Source: GCA-003244245 sp050699595
Lineage (GTDB): Bacteria; Actinomycetota; Actinomycetes; Mycobacteriales; Pseudonocardiaceae
DNA: 64,000 bases
Assembly (NCBI GenBank): GCA_050699595.1
Contig: JBOHFI010000002.1
Coordinates: 62,001-126,000 of the forward strand
Direction of reading: 5' to 3'
The notes beneath the pieces were generated by a model. That model ran no database searches. It was given only the letters and a program-made list of their open reading frames with translations, and was not told the DNA's origin. Every line of letters starts with the position of its first letter. Positions within the stretch are counted from its first letter, which is position 1. Both the position numbers and the translations under genes were made by a program. Below are positions 60,760 through 64,000 of this stretch, piece after piece.

Positions 60760-61428
60760 GTGGCTGAGACCGTCCCGCTGTTCCCGCTGGGCCTTGTGCT
60801 GCTTCCGGGGGCATCGCTACCGCTGCACATCTTCGAACCCCGTTACCGCCAGTTGACCGTCGATCTGGTGACCGGTGCCGTACCCGGGCGCAGTTTCGGG
60901 GTGATCGCGGTCAAACAGGGCCAGGACTGCGCGCAGGAGACCCACGACATCGGATGCACCGCGGTGCTCCAGGAGGCCCGCCGGCTTCCCGACGGCCGCT
61001 TCGACATCGTCAGCCGCGGCGAGAAGCGATTCCGGCTGCTCGATATCGACGACAGCTCGGCGCCCTACCTGGTCGGCAGGGTCGAGTGGGTGCCTGATGA
61101 CGACCCCCCAGCGGGGCAGTCGATGCTCGTGCCGACGCTGGCCCGCGCGGCTCGGGAAGCGCACCGGCAGTACTGCTGGGCGGCGTGGCAGCACGGTGAC
61201 TGGGAGGAACCCAAGGAGGACGTCGACATCGCGGCGTTGGCGCACCTGCTCGCCTCGGACTGCCTGCTGACCCTGGAGGACCGGCAGGCGGTACTCGAGC
61301 AACGCGACCCGGTGGATCGGTTGCGCCTGGTGCGCACCCTGCTGGTACGGGAGGCGGCGTTCCTGCGGACGCTGCGCGCGGTGCCGGTACCGCTGGACCA
61401 GTTCGCCGAGAAGGTCACCCGCAACTGA
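60760..61428 (+). CDS. LON substrate-binding-domain protein
   Basis: A 222-residue stand-alone LON N-domain protein: VPLFPLGLVLLPGASLPLHI, FEPRYRQLTVDL, GRSFGVIAVKQG, GCTAVLQEARRLPDGRFDIV and GEKRFRLLDI. No ATPase or protease domain. Such proteins are common in actinobacteria but uncharacterised. GTG at 60760, nine bases after nrtR, so co-transcribed with it. Convergent with the DUF2567 gene by a 14-base overlap. Confidence 0.88.
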   Translation: MAETVPLFPLGLVLLPGASLPLHIFEPRYRQLTVDLVTGAVPGRSFGVIAVKQGQDCAQETHDIGCTAVLQEARRLPDGRFDIVSRGEKRFRLLDIDDSSAPYLVGRVEWVPDDDPPAGQSMLVPTLARAAREAHRQYCWAAWQHGDWEEPKEDVDIAALAHLLASDCLLTLEDRQAVLEQRDPVDRLRLVRTLLVREAAFLRTLRAVPVPLDQFAEKVTRN

Positions 61429-61942
61429 GGTCGTCGTGGGCGTTCCAGGCGGTCGTGATGCAGTAGGTGACCGCGACGCCGAAGGGCTGGGTAACGATCA
61501 CCCAAGCGGACTCCAGCACCGGGGGGCGTGGGAACGGCGCGCCGGTGCTCGCCAGGTCGGGATAGCGGACGGCGGCCAGCCACAGCCCGGTACGCATCGC
61601 GAGCCACCCCGCGACCAGCGAGCCGGCCACCGCGGCGAGCAACACCAGGGGGCCACGGCGGCGCCGAAGCAGCCACAGCGCCGCGCCCGTGAGCACGCCG
61701 AGGGCCAGCCCGAGCAGCACGAAGGTCGCCATGTCGTCGAAGCGGTGCTCATCCTGCCCGACGAAGGGCAGCACCGCCCCCGTCGCGGCGGCGTGCGCGA
61801 CGAACTCGGCCGGCGCGAGCCACGACCACAGCACCCCCAACGGCAGCCCCAACACAGCCACCACCCCCAACACCCCCACCGCGGGCCCCACATCACCCCG
61901 CACCACCGCCCCGCGCCGACGTGGTCCGCCCCGAACCTCCAC
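61415..61942 (-). CDS. DUF2567 membrane protein
   Basis: A 175-residue protein with about four membrane helices: VGVLGVVAVLGLPLGVLWSW, MATFVLLGLALGVLTGAALW, GPLVLLAAVAGSLVAGWLAM, and a C-terminal SAWVIVTQPFGVAVTYCITT. The LAPAEFVAHAAATGAVLPFV-like loop between helices 1 and 2 is typical of DUF2567. Function unknown. GTG at 61942; in-frame codons upstream run into a palindrome and are not conserved. Confidence 0.78.
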   Translation of the reverse strand: MEVRGGPRRRGAVVRGDVGPAVGVLGVVAVLGLPLGVLWSWLAPAEFVAHAAATGAVLPFVGQDEHRFDDMATFVLLGLALGVLTGAALWLLRRRRGPLVLLAAVAGSLVAGWLAMRTGLWLAAVRYPDLASTGAPFPRPPVLESAWVIVTQPFGVAVTYCITTAWNAHDDLSCG

Positions 61943-61961
61943 CCCGGGTGGCGAACCGCAT

Positions 61962-62019
61962 TCAGCGGGCTGAGCGGGGTTATCGAGCACCGGATAGCCC
62001 CGCTCAGCCCGCTGAACGG
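61962..62019. repeat. Long palindrome, family A copy 2
   Basis: Arms TTCAGCGGGCTGAGCGGGGT and complement (left part 61962-61985, right part about 61995-62019) with one G-T wobble and a short loop. The first 19 bases equal those of the element at 12464. It lies upstream of the DUF2567 gene and downstream of the small gene at 62067, both on the minus strand. Confidence 0.8.
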
Positions 62020-62066
62020 CATGTCGGCCTCATGGGGGATGAGTCTGCCGTATGGGGCGCGAGGGG

Positions 62067-62270
62067 TCAGTCGTCGGTGGCGTCCTGGATCCAGTCGACG
62101 ATGTAACTCATCTTGGTGCTCACCAGGTCGGCCTGCTCGGGTGAGACCACGATGTACCTGCCCTGCGAGTCGGTGATCGTCACATCCGGCATCCGCAGGG
62201 CGACGGTGACCGGCCCCTTGTCACCGTGCGCCGGGATCTCCCAGGTCTTCTCGACCACGGTCTCGCTCAT
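62067..62270 (-). CDS. Small conserved-looking protein divergent to an XRE regulator
   Basis: 67 residues from ATG 62270 (alternative ATG at 62300): MSETVVEKTWEIPAHGDKGP, VTVALRMPDVTITDSQGRYI, VVSPEQADLVSTKMSYIVDW. A compact beta-rich start followed by a helix, good codon bias, no family I can name. Its divergence from the XRE-DUF397 pair suggests it may be a target of that regulator. Confidence 0.6.
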   Translation of the reverse strand: MSETVVEKTWEIPAHGDKGPVTVALRMPDVTITDSQGRYIVVSPEQADLVSTKMSYIVDWIQDATDD

Positions 62271-62388
62271 AATCTTGCGTTCGATGTCCACTCGGCTCAT
62301 GCAGGAACCATCGAATGTTGCAGGTATTGCAAGGTATTCCACGATCGAGTGATTTTGGTGGCGCCGCGAACGGTGCATAGTGCACATC

Positions 62389-63237
62389 ATGTCTGGTAAC
62401 CCTCATACCTCGGTGCGGTCCCGTCAGGTCGCCGCCGAGCTGCGCTCGCTACGCGAACAGGCGGGACTGACCGGCGCCGAGGTGGCCAAGCGCATGGACA
62501 TGTCACCCAGCAAGATCAGCCGGATCGAGACCGGCCACAGTGGCCTGCAGATCGAGGACGTCGCCGCGCTGCTGTGCCTCTACCAGGTGCCCGCGTCCGC
62601 CCGTGACGAGCTGCTCGACCTGGTGCGCCGCTCCGAGGAACGCGGCTGGTGGACCCGCCAACCCGGTCTGCCCCAACTGTGGCGCAGCCTGATCGACTTC
62701 GAAGCCAAGGCCACCCGCGTGCAGAACTACGAGACACTGTTCGTGCCCGGCCTGCTGCAGACCGCGGAGTACGCGCGGGCGATCATCCAGGGCGTCGCCC
62801 CCACCGTCTCCGAGGTTGAACTGGACAACCTGGTGGCCGCCCGGATGGCCCGCCAGGCGCTGCTGACTCGGGCCAGCGCTCCACAGTTCTTCGCGGTAGT
62901 CGATGAGGGTGCCCTGCGACGTCCGATCGGCGAGCCTGGGGTGATGAACCGGCAGCTACACCACCTGCTCGGCGCGGCCGCGCAACCACACGTGACTCTG
63001 CGGGTGGTGCCGCTGACGGCTGGGGCTTACGCCGGGATGTACGGGCCTTTCGTCATCCTAGAGTTCGCAGAGGAACCGGCGCTCGTCCATGTGGAGAACC
63101 ACAGCACGGCCCTGTTCCTGGAGGAAGAGGCCGATCTGGCCGCTTACCGGCTGGCGCTGGGGAGTATTCTGCACGCAGCCCTTGCACCCGCTGCAACGGC
63201 GGAGCTGATCACCCAGATTGCCACCGAAATCAGCTGA
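62389..63237 (+). CDS. XRE-family regulator with DUF5753-type domain
   Basis: 282 residues. N-terminal HTH (AAELRSLREQAGLTGAEVAK, MDMSPSKISRIETGHSGLQI) followed by the long C-terminal domain found in actinobacterial regulators paired with DUF397 proteins (WWTRQPGLPQLWRSLIDFEA, NYETLFVPGLLQTAEYARAI, VTLRVVPLTAGAYAGMYGPF). ATG at 62389; an in-frame GTG nine bases upstream is possible. A DUF397 gene follows 42 bases later. Confidence 0.9.
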   Translation: MSGNPHTSVRSRQVAAELRSLREQAGLTGAEVAKRMDMSPSKISRIETGHSGLQIEDVAALLCLYQVPASARDELLDLVRRSEERGWWTRQPGLPQLWRSLIDFEAKATRVQNYETLFVPGLLQTAEYARAIIQGVAPTVSEVELDNLVAARMARQALLTRASAPQFFAVVDEGALRRPIGEPGVMNRQLHHLLGAAAQPHVTLRVVPLTAGAYAGMYGPFVILEFAEEPALVHVENHSTALFLEEEADLAAYRLALGSILHAALAPAATAELITQIATEIS

Positions 63238-63279
63238 GCGGTTGCGAAGGTCCGCACGAGCGCTGGAGAGGAGCCCGGG

Positions 63280-63480
63280 ATGCCAGCGGTGGACCTCAGC
63301 GGCGCCTGCTGGCGCAAGAGCAGCCGCAGCGGCGCTGTGTCCAACTGCGTCGAGTTCGCCTTCGCCGGCCCGGTGGTCGCGCTGCGCGACTCCAAGAACC
63401 CGGCCGGCACCGCGCTCGCCGTCCCCCCACCCGCCTGGACCGCCTTCACCACCGCCCTAAGCACCGACACGCTCTCCTGA
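63280..63480 (+). CDS. DUF397 protein
   Basis: 66 residues: LSGACWRKSSRSGAVSNCVE, FAFAGPVVALRDSKNPAG, the W-x-K-S-S-x-S-x-x-x-x-x-C-V-E-V/F and R-D-S-K motifs of DUF397. These small proteins are encoded directly after XRE regulators in actinobacteria and are thought to act with them, sometimes in a toxin-antitoxin-like way. Good GAGAGGAG ribosome site upstream. Confidence 0.92.
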   Translation: MPAVDLSGACWRKSSRSGAVSNCVEFAFAGPVVALRDSKNPAGTALAVPPPAWTAFTTALSTDTLS

Positions 63481-63860
63481 GCCAGGCCCGATCTCCTGAC
63501 CGCGACCACACCTACTCGCTCTCAGTGCGCCGAGTTCGACAGTGGGGCTGTTGTGAACGCGATCGGCAGCTCTGTGGTCGAACTCGGCGACAGTAGAGCG
63601 TCACAAAACGCGGGACCTACGGGACACACCGGTGGGCCGAAGCGGCCAAGCCGGGAAGCCTCGTCACGGGGCTACGCCACGCCTGCCTCCCCCTCGAACA
63701 GTCGGTAGGCAGCTGCCTACCGACTGACACTGACAGGTGCCCTGCAGGTAGCCTTGCACCCCCCGCAATGATCGAGCTGATCACCTCGATCGCCGCTGGC
63801 CTGGAGCGACAGACCGCTCAGTGAGCTGAGTCGTGAGGAGAGCCGGAGAGGAGTGTCACC
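63481..63860. other. Non-coding stretch with an inverted repeat and an XRE relic
   Basis: About 380 bases. CGCCGAGTTCGAC (63528-63540) and its complement (63577-63589) form a 13-base stem that resembles the family C palindrome at 42759. From about 63750 a frame reads LAPPAMIELITSIAAGLERQ then stops at 63824, similar to the C-terminus of the XRE protein upstream (LAPAATAELITQIATEIS), so the tail of a second, lost XRE gene remains. Confidence 0.5.
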
Positions 63861-64000
63861 ATGAGTGAACACGGCGGGTCCGGGGTGCCGCCATCGACGG
63901 GTGGGGCGGCCGAGAATCTCAACACGCTGCTCACCCCGCCGACGTCCGGGCCGGTGCCGATGCGGGACCTGGGCTCGATCCTGCTCGACCCCACCCAACA
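63861..64000 (+). CDS. Start of an unidentified gene, cut by the right edge
   Basis: ATG at 63861 with GGAGAGGAG eight bases upstream. The visible 46 residues (MSEHGGSGVPPSTGGAAENL, LLTPPTSGPVPMRDLGSILL) are Gly/Pro/Ser-rich, without a signal peptide or recognisable domain. The strong ribosome site and codon bias support a real gene; function cannot be told. Confidence 0.6.
   Translation, partial: MSEHGGSGVPPSTGGAAENLNTLLTPPTSGPVPMRDLGSILLDPTQ

Noticed and set aside
1..64000. CRISPR array
   Set aside because: No set of regularly spaced direct repeats was seen; repeats found are isolated palindromes or short tandem copies.

Overview
The window comes from a high-GC actinobacterium, most likely of the order Pseudonocardiales. 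Evidence: most coding sequence has strong GC bias with many GTG and TTG starts. There is a RecA intein of the mycobacterial type, an actinobacterial LexA box (CGAAC-N4-GTTCG type), a mycothiol-dependent-enzyme family protein, a PriA-type HisA, a CoaE-GrpB fusion and DUF3046 beside recA. Two blocks keep gene neighbourhoods I know from Mycobacterium tuberculosis: GNAT / metF / idsA2 / mptA (Rv2170-Rv2174), and nadABC / his / trp / lgt / pyk plus polA-rpsA-coaE-DUF402-uvrB (Rv1594-Rv1633). The genus cannot be fixed from sequence alone.

Layout. 1-3.3 kb: succinate dehydrogenase sdhC-A-B on the minus strand (sdhB runs off the left edge) with a divergent LysR regulator. 4.4-7.5 kb: recX-recA with a full-size intein and an SOS box. 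7.6-9.1 kb: DUF3046, a tiny membrane protein, and the first of two paralogous, lower-GC membrane proteins. 9.7-17.2 kb: an MBL-Rieske fusion protein, valine-type amino-acid dehydrogenase and Lhr helicase. 17.2-19.3 kb: a HEPN / mycothiol-enzyme operon behind a perfect LexA box, then a GNAT. 19.3-25.5 kb: metF and a carotenoid/prenyl operon (prenyl synthase, phytoene desaturase, mannosyltransferase, phytoene synthase). 25.5-26.5 kb: a cluster of broken genes. 26.7-41.2 kb: FAD monooxygenase, an unusual tRNA-Leu, pdtaR, thioesterase, polA, a broken methyltransferase, rpsA, coaE, DUF402, uvrB, pyk, lgt. 41.3-42.7 kb: a transposase remnant and an AbiJ-like gene. 42.8-52.8 kb: trp genes (trpA, B, C, membrane protein, trpE), a TetR regulator, hisI-F-A, the second (frameshifted) paralogue inserted between hisA and hisH, and hisH. 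52.8-56.1 kb: two dead PIN toxin modules, a secreted M14 carboxypeptidase and a truncated imine-reductase-like gene. 56.4-60.8 kb: nadC-B-A with divergent NrtR. 60.8-64 kb: a LON-domain protein, DUF2567, an XRE-DUF397 pair, a further XRE relic and a gene running off the right edge.

How it fits together. Most of the window is housekeeping: respiration, recombination and repair (recA, recX, polA, uvrB, lhr), tryptophan, histidine and NAD synthesis, and translation. It is interrupted by accessory islands: the two paralogous two-helix membrane proteins with a degenerate PLD-like signature, an AbiJ-NTD4-type gene, dead toxin-antitoxin modules, and several families of long intergenic palindromes, three of which occur more than once. 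The best candidates for something undescribed are the paralogue pair (8.1-9.1 and 50.7-51.9 kb) and the SOS-boxed HEPN / mycothiol-enzyme operon (17.2-18.6 kb).
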